Shown here piece by piece: positions 39,838 to 48,749 of a stretch of DNA of 64,000 bases. Under the pieces are notes generated by a model. That model searched no databases and was not told where the DNA came from. It worked only from the letters and a program-made list of their open reading frames with translations. Position 1 is the first letter of the stretch, and each line of letters opens with the position of its first letter. Source of the stretch: Methylobacterium currus (GTDB lineage: Bacteria; Pseudomonadota; Alphaproteobacteria; Rhizobiales; Beijerinckiaceae); NCBI RefSeq assembly GCF_003058325.1, contig NZ_CP028843.1:4190001-4254000 (forward strand), in the 5' to 3' direction. A program made the translations under genes and the position numbers.

Positions 39838-40404
39838 TCAGAGGGGGATGTCTTCGTAGAGGGCGGCGACCGGAATTGCCCCGTCGAGATCCGGCAGCGG
39901 GATCACGTCGTCCCGGCCGAGGACGCGCACGGTCGCATCAGGGCCATTCCCCCGCGACCACAGCTCGACCCGGGCTTCGTCGGAATAGACGATCAGGTAG
40001 GCCCGCAGCGTCTGAAGGCCCTGGTAGAAAGCCGCCTTGCGGCCCCGGTCGTTGTTCATGGTCGAGGGCGACAACACCTCGGCGATGAGGATCGGGTCGC
40101 GGGCATAGCCGTCGGGGAGGAGCGGGCCGCAGCGGACGACGACATCGGGGATCGGCGCGTAATCGTCGACGAAGTCGTTCCGCAGCCCGAGCCCGGGCAG
40201 GGCCCGGCATCCGAACTTCGCCGCGAGCGGTCGCAGCGCAGAAATCAGGTTGCTGACGATCTGCTGATGGCGCTCGCCCGGCGGCGCCATCAGCACCGCC
40301 TCACCGTCGAGAAGCTCCCAGCGCTCCTCGTCCGGGCGGTCGCGGATCATCTCGATGAATTCGGCGACCCGCATCCGCGGGGCGCGCCGCAGCGCGAGCG
40401 ACAT
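39838..40404 (-). CDS. Uma2-family (DUF820) endonuclease-like protein
   Basis: A 188-residue protein of the Uma2/DUF820 family, which has a PD-(D/E)xK nuclease fold. The E-RWELLDGE start, HQQIVSNLISAL, the metal-site segment YAPIPDVVVRCGP and ILIAEVLSPST (E-x-LSPST), with DRGRKAAFYQ after it, are the conserved blocks. These genes are strongly expanded in cyanobacteria and sporadic in alphaproteobacteria, sometimes near mobile DNA; the function is unknown. ATG at 40402-40404. It heads a three-gene minus-strand run with the hypothetical and amidase genes. Confidence 0.85.
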   Translation of the reverse strand: MSLALRRAPRMRVAEFIEMIRDRPDEERWELLDGEAVLMAPPGERHQQIVSNLISALRPLAAKFGCRALPGLGLRNDFVDDYAPIPDVVVRCGPLLPDGYARDPILIAEVLSPSTMNNDRGRKAAFYQGLQTLRAYLIVYSDEARVELWSRGNGPDATVRVLGRDDVIPLPDLDGAIPVAALYEDIPL

Positions 40405-40470
40405 GACGGCTCCCTGTCACCGCCCCGATCGTAGCACCGGGCGGGGACGGGCGACAGCCTGCGGCGGTGA

Positions 40471-40501
40471 GGCACCGCGCCCGAAGATCGGGCGCGGTGC
40501 C
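40471..40501 (-). terminator. Strong terminator after homospermidine synthase
   Basis: A perfect 14-bp stem (40471-40484 with 40488-40501) with loop AGA lies 13 nt past the stop on the minus strand. Confidence 0.72.
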
Positions 40502-40514
40502 GCAGATCCCTGCT

Positions 40515-41948
40515 TTAAGCCCCGTGCACCAGCACGTTGCGGAACTGCCAGGGATCGCTCTCGTCGATGTCCTCCGGGAAGAGGCCCGGGCGGCCCGCGA
40601 GCGGGGTCCAGTCGGTGTAGACCCCGATCACCGGACCGAGATACGGCGTCTGCACCTCGAGGCAGCGGCGGAAATCGACCTCGTCGGCCTCGACGATGCC
40701 GGCCTCGGGGTTCTCCAGTGCCCAGACCATCCCGGCGAGCACGGCGGAGGTCACCTGCAGGCCGGTGGCGTTCTGGTAGGGGGCGATGCGGCGGGTCTCC
40801 TCGATGGAGAGCTGCGAGCCGTACCAGTAGGCGTTCTTGCCGTGGCCGTAGAGCAGCACGCCGAGCTCGTCGATGCCGTCGACGATCTCGTTCTCGTCGA
40901 GGATGTGCTGCTTCTCCTGCACCTTGCCGGCCTGGCCCCACATCTCGTGCAGCGACAGCACCGCCTCGTTGCAGGGATGGTAGGCGTAGTGGCAGGTCGG
41001 CCGGTAGACCGGCTTACCGTCCTGGCGCACCGTGTAGTAGTCGGCGATCGAGATCGCCTCGTTGTGGGTGACGAGGAAGCCGAACTGCGCCTGCGCGGTC
41101 GGGGTCCAGGAGCGCACCCGGGTGTCGGCGCCGGGCTGGAGCAGGTAGATCGCCGGCGCGTCGTTCGGGAGCGTGCGGCCGTTCTCGGGCATCCAGGTCT
41201 CGTGGGTGCCCCAGCCCAGCTCCGCCGGCTGGTTGCCCTCGGACACGAAGCCCTCGACCGACCAGGTGTTGACGAAGACGCCCTGCGGCTTCTCCGACTT
41301 GGCGCGCTGGGTGTCGCGCTCGGCGATGTGGATGCCCTTGACGCCGGTCTCGCGCATCAGCGCGGCCCATTCCTCGCGGGTCTTCGGCTCGGGCGTCTGC
41401 AGGCCGAGATCGGCCGCGACGTTGAGGAGCGCCTGCTTGACGAACCACGACACCATGCCGGGATTGGCGCCGCAGCACGACACCGCGGTCGGGCCGCCGG
41501 GCTTGCGGCGGCGGGCGTCGAGGACCTGCTCGCGCAGGGCGTAGTTGGTGCGGTCGGCCGGCCCGGCATTCTTGTCGAAGTAGAAGCCCGGCCACGGCTC
41601 GGCGACGGTGTCGATGTAGAGCGCGCCGATCTCGCGGCACAGCTCCATGATGTCCCGCGAGGACGTGTCGACCGAGAGGTTGACGCAGAAGCCCTGGCCG
41701 CCGCCCTCGGTGAGCAGGGGCGTCAGAACCTCGCGATAATTGTCCTTGGTCAGCGCCACCTGCTCAAAGCGCAGGCCGTGCTTGTCGGCGAGCGCCTTGT
41801 GGGCGTCCGACGGCTCCACCACCGTGAACCGGGCCTTGTCGTAGGTGAAGTGGCGCTCGATCAGGGGCAGGGTGCCCCGGCCGATCGAGCCGAAGCCGAT
41901 CATCACGATGGGGCCGCTGATGCGGCCGTGGACGGGCCAGTCGGTCAT
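40515..41948 (-). CDS. hss: Homospermidine synthase
   Basis: A 477-residue enzyme that makes homospermidine from putrescine with NAD+, the main long polyamine of many alphaproteobacteria. GPIVMIGFGSIGRGTLPLIE at the N-terminus is the NAD-binding motif. DTVAEPWPGFYFD, VSCCGANPGMVSWFVKQALL (20) and TCHYAYHPCNEAVLSLHEMW (20) are family blocks. The length matches. ATG at 41946-41948. It is a single gene with its own terminator. Confidence 0.95.
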   Translation of the reverse strand: MTDWPVHGRISGPIVMIGFGSIGRGTLPLIERHFTYDKARFTVVEPSDAHKALADKHGLRFEQVALTKDNYREVLTPLLTEGGGQGFCVNLSVDTSSRDIMELCREIGALYIDTVAEPWPGFYFDKNAGPADRTNYALREQVLDARRRKPGGPTAVSCCGANPGMVSWFVKQALLNVAADLGLQTPEPKTREEWAALMRETGVKGIHIAERDTQRAKSEKPQGVFVNTWSVEGFVSEGNQPAELGWGTHETWMPENGRTLPNDAPAIYLLQPGADTRVRSWTPTAQAQFGFLVTHNEAISIADYYTVRQDGKPVYRPTCHYAYHPCNEAVLSLHEMWGQAGKVQEKQHILDENEIVDGIDELGVLLYGHGKNAYWYGSQLSIEETRRIAPYQNATGLQVTSAVLAGMVWALENPEAGIVEADEVDFRRCLEVQTPYLGPVIGVYTDWTPLAGRPGLFPEDIDESDPWQFRNVLVHGA

Positions 41949-42287
41949 GGCGCTCAAAGTCTCCGGATAGTGTTCGCTGTGTGCCCCGCCTGCGGGGCGA
42001 TGCCCCCCGAGCCGGTCGGCTCGCCTAGCAGGCCAGCATGACGCGCGGGCGACGGGGCCAGCGTCCGGGTGATTGACGCGTCGGGTCCCCCGGGTCAACC
42101 CCGGTCAACCCGTTGGTCCGCCACGCGCAAGCGTCACCGCCGGCTTAACGGCGGCGGCGGATTCGGCATGCCGGATTCGCATGGCGCCGCTGCACCGGCG
42201 ACGCTTGTGTGCGGCGCGGCAGAGTCCATATTGCGTTGCAACAAGAACATTGGAAACGCCCGCGCGCAATCTCTCGAGGAGATCCCC
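41949..42287. other. Divergent intergenic region between hss and the 70-residue gene
   Basis: It holds a GCCCCGC/GCGGGGC hairpin at 41983-41998 in the hss leader and a short repeat GGTCAACCC (twice near 42095-42112). Promoters for both flanking genes are expected here. No gene was recognised. Confidence 0.4.
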
Positions 42288-42500
42288 ATGCTCGCGGTCA
42301 TCACTCACTCGCTCATCACCCCCGCCGAGGAGCGCTCCGACATGGAGCCCGGCATCCTCACGCTCGTCAGCCGCATCGTCCATGCGGTCCACGCCGCCAA
42401 CCAGCGCCGCCAGGAGCAGCGCATCGGCGAGTTCGTGGAGACCCGCGGCGGCCGCATCACCGACGATCTCGAGCGCCAGATCGGTCAGTACTTCTGCTGA
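42288..42500 (+). CDS. Small protein, unknown function (70 residues)
   Basis: MLAVITHSLITPAEERSD at the start; helical and charged in the second half (NQRRQEQRIGEFVETRGGRI), ending IGQYFC. The ribosome site CGAGGAGATCCCC is excellent, and two strong hairpins follow the stop, so a real transcription unit is likely. The DDLERQIGQYF end is reminiscent of short DUF1127-like helix peptides only in style; I cannot assign a family. No signal peptide. Confidence 0.65.
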   Translation: MLAVITHSLITPAEERSDMEPGILTLVSRIVHAVHAANQRRQEQRIGEFVETRGGRITDDLERQIGQYFC

Positions 42501-42506
42501 TCGCTC

Positions 42507-42526
42507 CGCCCCGGCGCGCCGGGGCG
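42507..42526 (+). terminator. Perfect palindrome after the 70-residue gene
   Basis: CGCCCCGGCG followed directly by CGCCGGGGCG starts 7 nt past the stop. It can fold as a hairpin with a minimal loop. Confidence 0.45.
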
Positions 42527-42547
42527 ACGCACTCGGACATTCAAGCA

Positions 42548-42582
42548 GGCGCCGGGGGCGAGGCAAACGCCCCTCAGGCGCC
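42548..42582 (+). terminator. Terminator hairpin with T-rich tail
   Basis: GGCGCCGGGGGCG pairs with CGCCCCTCAGGCGCC across AGGCAAA and is followed by TTCTTCG on the plus strand. This is the better terminator candidate for the 70-residue gene. Confidence 0.6.
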
Positions 42583-42642
42583 TTCTTCGTGTCGGGGGTT
42601 CCGGCACGCCGAGGGCCACGGCCTCGTCGTGAGGCCGGTGCC

Positions 42643-43956
<1,314 letters not shown>

Positions 43957-43978
43957 GAGGGTGTCCCGGGAAGAGGAA

Positions 43979-44815
43979 TCAGAGGTCGCCGGAGAGCAGG
44001 GCGGTCACGAGGCGCCCGACATCCTGCGCCGCCCGCGCCGCCACCCGCTTGGTCTCGGCGTGATGCGGGGCGCCGATCTCGGCGCCGGCTGCGAACCCCG
44101 CGGCGTAGTTCGTCACGAGCGAGAGCGCCGCGACCCTGAGGCCGAAGAAGCGGGCGAGGATCACCTCCGGCACCGTCGACATGCCGACGAGATCGGCGCC
44201 GAGGGTCTTTGCCATGCGGATCTCCGTCGGGGTCTCGAAGCTCGGACCCGAGAACCAGGCATAGACGCCTTCATGCAGCGGCACGCCGCTCGCGGCGGCG
44301 GCGGCCTTCAGCGCGGCCCGTAGAGCGGGATCGTAGGCATCGACCATCGGCACGAAGCGGGCATCGGAGGGCTCGCCGTAGAGCGGGTTCATCCCCGACA
44401 GGTTGACGTGGTCGGTGATCAGCGCGAGGCAGCCGGGGCCGGCCTCCGGGAGGAGCGAGCCGGCGGCATTGGTGAGGAGGAGGGGTGGAGCGCCGAGCGC
44501 CGCCACCACGCCGACCGGCACCCGCATCGTGGCGGCATCACCCTGCTCGTAGGGGTGGGCGCGGCCCTGGAACAGCAGCACAAGCCGCCCGCCGAGACGG
44601 CCCGCCACCAGCCGCCCGGCATGGCCGGAGACGCCGGAGGCCGGGAAATGCGGAATCTCGCCGTAGGGCAGGGAGACCGGATCCTCGATCCTGTCCGCCA
44701 GGGGTCCGAGGCCGGTGCCGGTGACGAGGGCGAGCGCGTAGGCGCCGCCGAATCCGCGCGCGCGCAGGAAAGCGGCAGCCTCGGCGACGAAGGCGTCGTC
44801 GGGCGGGACGCTCAC
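43979..44815 (-). CDS. punA: Purine-nucleoside phosphorylase (trimeric type)
   Basis: A 278-residue class I (trimeric) phosphorylase. ALVTGTGLGPLADRI is the phosphate loop (Thr replaces the usual Ser of GSGLG), LLFQGRAHPYEQGD the GRxHxYEG-like motif, and TNAAGSLLPEAGPG and STVPEVILARFFG are further signatures. It splits guanosine and inosine. It starts with GTG at 44813-44815, which overlaps the cdd stop (GTGA), so it is coupled to cdd. Confidence 0.92.
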   Translation of the reverse strand: MSVPPDDAFVAEAAAFLRARGFGGAYALALVTGTGLGPLADRIEDPVSLPYGEIPHFPASGVSGHAGRLVAGRLGGRLVLLFQGRAHPYEQGDAATMRVPVGVVAALGAPPLLLTNAAGSLLPEAGPGCLALITDHVNLSGMNPLYGEPSDARFVPMVDAYDPALRAALKAAAAASGVPLHEGVYAWFSGPSFETPTEIRMAKTLGADLVGMSTVPEVILARFFGLRVAALSLVTNYAAGFAAGAEIGAPHHAETKRVAARAAQDVGRLVTALLSGDL

Positions 44816-45225
44816 GCGAGGTTGTCCGGCCCGAACGAGGCGGGCAGCAGCTCGTCCAGGGTGAAGGTTCTCCTCACCCCCTGCGGCCCCGCGACGTGGA
44901 TCGGCGTGTGCGGCGCGGCGAATTCGCGGATGCGCTGGCGGCAGGCGCCGCAGGGGGTGACCAGGGCCTCGCCGTCCCCCAGCACCAGGATCGCCGCGAT
45001 GCGCCGGCCGCCGGCCGCGACCATCGCCGCGATGGCGCCGGCCTCGGCGCAGGTGCCGACCGGGTAGGCGGCGTTCTCGACGTTGCAGCCGGCATGGACC
45101 GCCCCCGCCTCGTCGCGGAGCGCGGCGCCGACGCGGAACCGCGAATAGGGCGCGTGGGCCCGCGCCTGAGCCGCAAGAGCCGCCGAGAACAAGGCATCGG
45201 AGAACAGGGTGTCGGTCGAGCTCAT
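44812..45225 (-). CDS. cdd: Cytidine deaminase
   Basis: A 137-residue homotetrameric-type enzyme. CNVENAAYPVGTCAEAGAI carries the zinc Cys and catalytic Glu, and TPCGACRQRIREFA gives the other two zinc cysteines. It deaminates cytidine and deoxycytidine. The start at MSSTDTLFS (45223-45225) was chosen; in-frame Met codons up to 45300 would add a tail without family support. It is first in the cdd-punA-deoA operon. Confidence 0.93.
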   Translation of the reverse strand: MSSTDTLFSDALFSAALAAQARAHAPYSRFRVGAALRDEAGAVHAGCNVENAAYPVGTCAEAGAIAAMVAAGGRRIAAILVLGDGEALVTPCGACRQRIREFAAPHTPIHVAGPQGVRRTFTLDELLPASFGPDNLA

Positions 45226-45353
45226 CCGCGTCCCGCTGGCCGCCTCGGGGAAGTCCCGGATCATGGCTGCCTGAGCGCCCGCCGTCGAGCCCGTCGACAA
45301 GCCGCGCCGCGGGCCCTACACCCGCATTCTTTCCACCGAAAAGGAATGGGTCG

Positions 45354-45590
45354 ATGCTCGGACGGTTCGAGCGCGGCGGGTCCGGCGAGGCCGTCGTGGA
45401 ATATGGCGACAGCAACCTGCGAGTCGTGCGGCCCGGCCGGTTCGTGCGCTGCGCGGTGACCGGGGTCGAGATCCCCCTCGACGCCCTGCGCTACTGGAGC
45501 GTCGAGCGCCAGGAGGCCTATGCCGATCCCGACGCCGTGATGGTGCGCCTGCGCCAAGCCCCTCCGCATCAGGATTCAAAGACCGCGTAG
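45354..45590 (+). CDS. DUF2093 domain-containing protein
   Basis: A 78-residue protein, MLGRFERGGSGEAVVEYG at the start, with the block RFVRCAVTGVEIPLDALRYW (20) then SVERQEAYAD. This is DUF2093, a short cytosolic family of Rhizobiales often found next to lpxK or nucleoside genes, of unknown function. The CAVTG segment may hold one zinc ligand. Its 3' end overlaps the lpxK stop region by 15 nt on the opposite strand. Confidence 0.88.
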   Translation: MLGRFERGGSGEAVVEYGDSNLRVVRPGRFVRCAVTGVEIPLDALRYWSVERQEAYADPDAVMVRLRQAPPHQDSKTA

Positions 45591-46550
45591 CAGGGCGCTC
45601 ACCGCGTCGGGCTCCTCGAGCGCCAGCCTCACCGGCAGGGTCGCCACCGGCAGCGCGGCGGGAAGCCGCACCCGGTCCTTCTCGGTCGTCACCAGCAGGA
45701 GGTCCTGGGCGGCGGCCTCCGCCGCGAGGGACTCGGCCTCGACGGCGGTGAAGGCGTGGTGGTCCGGGAAGGCGCGGGTCGCGCGCAGGTCGGCCCCGAT
45801 CTCGCGCAGGGTCGCGAAGAACTTTTCGGGCCGTCCGATCCCCGCGAAGGCCAGGACCGGGCGCCCGCGCAACCGTCCGGCCGCCGCCGGATCGGGCAGG
45901 AGCCGGCCGCGCAGGGCCGGCAGGCCGCGGCGTTCCGCCTCCGCCAGCACCCGCGCGCCGGGCGCGCCGTCGCCGATCACCAGGGCGGCGTGGACTTGGC
46001 CCCACTGCGCCTCCGCGGGCGCCCGCAGCGGGCCGGCCGGAAACACCCGCCGGTTGCCGAGGCCCACCGCGCCGTCGACCACCGCGATCACTAAAGTCTT
46101 GGCGAGGCTCGGGTTCTGCAACCCGTCATCCATCACCACCACGTCGGCGCCGGCCTCGCGGCAGGCCCGCGCGCCCGCCACCCGGTCGCGGGACACGATC
46201 GCCGGGGCGGCGCGGGCGAGGAGCAACGGCTCGTCGCCGACCTCCGCCGCCCCGTGCCGCGCGGGGTCGACCCGCACCGGCCCGGTCAGGCGCCCGCCAT
46301 AGCCCCGGCTCAGGAAGACCGGGCGCCGGCCGAGACCGCGGAGGAGGCCGGCCACCGCCAGGGCGGTCGGCGTCTTGCCGGCGCCGCCGAGGGTGAAATT
46401 GCCGATGCAGACCACCGGGCAGGGCGCCTCGGCGCCGGCCCGCGCCATCCGGCGGGCGGCGAGGCCCCCGTAGATCGCCCCCAAGGGGGCGAGCAGCCGG
46501 GCCGTCAGGGTCGCTTCGTCCCGCCACCAGAAGCCCGGCGCCTGGATCAC
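45576..46550 (-). CDS. lpxK: Tetraacyldisaccharide 4'-kinase (lipid A)
   Basis: A 324-residue membrane-associated kinase that adds the 4'-phosphate to lipid A. The P-loop GNFTLGGAGKTPTALAVAG, FLSRGYGGRL, VVMDDGLQNPSLAKT (the DDGxQ motif) and AFAGIGRPEKFFATL are all present. It starts with GTG at 46548-46550, overlapping the waaA stop (GTGA). It is third in the operon DUF374-waaA-lpxK. Confidence 0.94.
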   Translation of the reverse strand: MIQAPGFWWRDEATLTARLLAPLGAIYGGLAARRMARAGAEAPCPVVCIGNFTLGGAGKTPTALAVAGLLRGLGRRPVFLSRGYGGRLTGPVRVDPARHGAAEVGDEPLLLARAAPAIVSRDRVAGARACREAGADVVVMDDGLQNPSLAKTLVIAVVDGAVGLGNRRVFPAGPLRAPAEAQWGQVHAALVIGDGAPGARVLAEAERRGLPALRGRLLPDPAAAGRLRGRPVLAFAGIGRPEKFFATLREIGADLRATRAFPDHHAFTAVEAESLAAEAAAQDLLLVTTEKDRVRLPAALPVATLPVRLALEEPDAVSALLRGL

Positions 46551-47851
46551 GAGGCGAACCGCCCGGCGATCTTCAACTGGCAGATGAAGGGCTCGATCGC
46601 CGCCATCGCCCGGTCGGTCGCGCCGCCGGCGCTCTCGATCGCGGCGGCCCCCGCCCGGGCCATCGCCCGGCGGCCGGCGGGATCGGCGAGGAGCTGGTCG
46701 ATCGCCGCGATCAGCTCCTGCCCGTCGCGCACGATCCGGGCGCCGCCGGCCCGGTCGAGCGTGCCGTAGACCGGGGCGAAGTTGCGCACATGCGGCCCGT
46801 ACAGGATCGCGGCGCCGAGCCGGGCCGGCTCGATCGGGTTCTGGCCGCCGTGGCGGGCGAGCGAGCCGCCGACGAAGACGACCGGGCAGAGGCGGTAGAA
46901 CAGGCCGAGCTCGCCCACCGTGTCGGCGACGTAGAGATCGACCTTGTCGTGCGGCTGCCCGCCGGTCGACCGGCGCCCGACGCGCAGGCCCGCCGACACC
47001 GCGTCGGCGGCGATGGCCGGCCCGCGGTCGGGGTGGCGCGGCACCACGATGGTGAGGAGGCCGGGATAGCGCCGCGCCAGGGCCCGGTGGGCCGCCGTCG
47101 CGGCCGCCTCCTCGCCCGGATGGGTCGAGGCCGCGAGCCAGACCGGGCGCCCGGCCATCACGCCCGCGAGCTGGCGCAGGGGCTCGGGATCCGCCGGCGG
47201 GGCCTCGGCATCGAATTTCAGGTTGCCGCCGAGCTCGACCCGGGGGGCGCCCAGCCGCGCGAAGCGCTCGGCCTCGTCCTGCGTCTGGGCGAGGCAGAGG
47301 GCGATGCGCGACAGGAGGGCGCGGGCCACCGTCGGGGTGCGCGCCCAGCCGCGGGCCGAGCGCTCGGACATCCGCCCGTTGACCAGGATCAGCGGCACCT
47401 CGCGCTCGTGCAGGGCCAGGATGGTGTTGGGCCACAGCTCCGATTCGGCGACCAGCGCCAGGTCCGGCTGCCAATGGTCGAGGAAACGGGCGAGGTAGCG
47501 TGGCGCGTCGAGGGGCGCGAACTGGTGCAGGGCGCCCCGGGGCAGCCGCCGCGCCAGCAGCTCCGCCGAGGTGCGGGTGCCGGAGGTGACGAGCACGGTG
47601 AAGCCGCGCCGGGTCAGGCGCTCGACGAGGCCGATGAGCGACAGGGCCTCGCCGATGCTGGCGCCGTGGGCCCAGACAAGGGGCCCGGCGGGCCGCGGCT
47701 TGCCGGGCCGCCCGGTGCGCTCGGGCAGGCGCACCGGATCCTCCTTGCCGCGCTGGCGCCGCCAGGCGAGCAGGCCGGCGAGCGCCGGCTCGCCGGCGAT
47801 CAGGCCGTAATGATAGGCGCGCAGCAGCGCCGGCACATTCCCGCGCCTCAT
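46547..47851 (-). CDS. waaA: 3-deoxy-D-manno-octulosonic acid transferase
   Basis: A 434-residue GT-B enzyme that adds Kdo to lipid A precursor on the inner membrane face. The acceptor-site Glu lies in WAHGASIGEALSLIGLVERL, followed by LVTSGTRTSAELL, LVAESELWPNTI and LILVNGRMSERS. The donor-site block is VFVGGSLARHGGQNPIEPAR (20). The ATG at 47849-47851 overlaps the stop of the upstream acyltransferase (ATGA), so the three lipid A genes are translationally coupled. Confidence 0.94.
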   Translation of the reverse strand: MRRGNVPALLRAYHYGLIAGEPALAGLLAWRRQRGKEDPVRLPERTGRPGKPRPAGPLVWAHGASIGEALSLIGLVERLTRRGFTVLVTSGTRTSAELLARRLPRGALHQFAPLDAPRYLARFLDHWQPDLALVAESELWPNTILALHEREVPLILVNGRMSERSARGWARTPTVARALLSRIALCLAQTQDEAERFARLGAPRVELGGNLKFDAEAPPADPEPLRQLAGVMAGRPVWLAASTHPGEEAAATAAHRALARRYPGLLTIVVPRHPDRGPAIAADAVSAGLRVGRRSTGGQPHDKVDLYVADTVGELGLFYRLCPVVFVGGSLARHGGQNPIEPARLGAAILYGPHVRNFAPVYGTLDRAGGARIVRDGQELIAAIDQLLADPAGRRAMARAGAAAIESAGGATDRAMAAIEPFICQLKIAGRFAS

Positions 47852-48579
47852 CGGGGGGAGGTCCGTCGTCCGGTCAGCACCGGATCGGTCCGGCCGACCT
47901 GCGCGAAGGCGCGGGCATGCACGGCGTCGAGATCGGCCTCGATGCGCAGGCGCGCCGCCTCGATTCCGCCTGCGTCGAGGTCGCGGGCGACGGTGATCGG
48001 CTCGCCGAAGGCCATCACGCCGCGGCCGAAGGGCAGGCCGAGGCTCGCCCGGTCCCAGCTGTCGAATTGCAGGTAGCGGCTCGTCACCACGGCGGTCGGC
48101 ACCACCGGCCTGCCGGAGAGGCGCGCCAGCATCACGATGCCTTCGCCGCAGCGCCGCGACACCTTCGGCACGTCGGCGCTGAACGCCACGTTCTCGCCGT
48201 CCTCCAGCGCCTTCAGGCAGCCGCGCAGGGCCTGCACCCCGCCCTTGGCCCAGATGTCGCTCGCCCTCCGGGCGCCGGAGCCGCGGATGACCCGCACGCC
48301 CATCCGCTCCAGCACGGCGGTGTTCACCCCGCCGTCGAACGAGCGCGACACCATGGTGGCGGCCCGGTCCTCGGGCCGGCGCATGAAGGGCACCAGCAGG
48401 TGCTGCCCGTGCCACATCGCGATGATGAACGGCCGCAGGGGCGACAGCCAGTCATAGGCGCCGGGCGGATCGAGGGTGAAGCGGTTCGTGCCGCGCACCA
48501 GCTTCAGGTAGCTCGCGCCGAGGAAGCCGAGGCTCTCCTGGGCCGCCCGGCTGCGGGCGATGCGGGTGACGACGCTCAT
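47848..48579 (-). CDS. DUF374 lysophospholipid acyltransferase-like protein
   Basis: A 243-residue protein of the DUF374 branch of the lysophospholipid acyltransferase superfamily. FIIAMWHGQHLLVPFM holds the catalytic His, VSRSFDGGVNTAVLERMGVR (20) and RGSGARRASD follow, and FSADVPKVSRRCGEGIVMLA (20) matches the usual TPDGPRGP-like block in altered form. Encoded directly before waaA and lpxK, it probably acylates lipid A or a related envelope lipid. The ATG at 48577-48579 is the first codon of the operon. The decayed trailer of the CRISPR array lies 170 nt upstream. Confidence 0.88.
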   Translation of the reverse strand: MSVVTRIARSRAAQESLGFLGASYLKLVRGTNRFTLDPPGAYDWLSPLRPFIIAMWHGQHLLVPFMRRPEDRAATMVSRSFDGGVNTAVLERMGVRVIRGSGARRASDIWAKGGVQALRGCLKALEDGENVAFSADVPKVSRRCGEGIVMLARLSGRPVVPTAVVTSRYLQFDSWDRASLGLPFGRGVMAFGEPITVARDLDAGGIEAARLRIEADLDAVHARAFAQVGRTDPVLTGRRTSPR

Positions 48580-48749
48580 TCGGCCACTTCGTGGAGGAGA
48601 AACGCTTGCGTGAGGGACGCGGTGAATCCGGCCCGGCCCGGCTCCGCGAATCCGGGCGCCGTCATGCTCCGTTCGGGCCCGCGAGGCAACCGCCGCCACG
48701 TTGCACGCCCGTGCCGTTGCGTGCGGCACCGCACCCGCGGGGTGCTTGT

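Noticed and set aside
43979..45415. A single 478-residue minus frame joining punA with upstream sequence, suggesting a fusion
   Set aside because: The upstream half is out-of-frame cdd. punA starts at its own GTG overlapping the cdd stop.
46547..48415. A 622-residue minus frame suggesting an acyltransferase-WaaA fusion
   Set aside because: The upstream part is the shifted frame of the DUF374 gene. The true waaA starts at the ATG overlapping that gene's stop.
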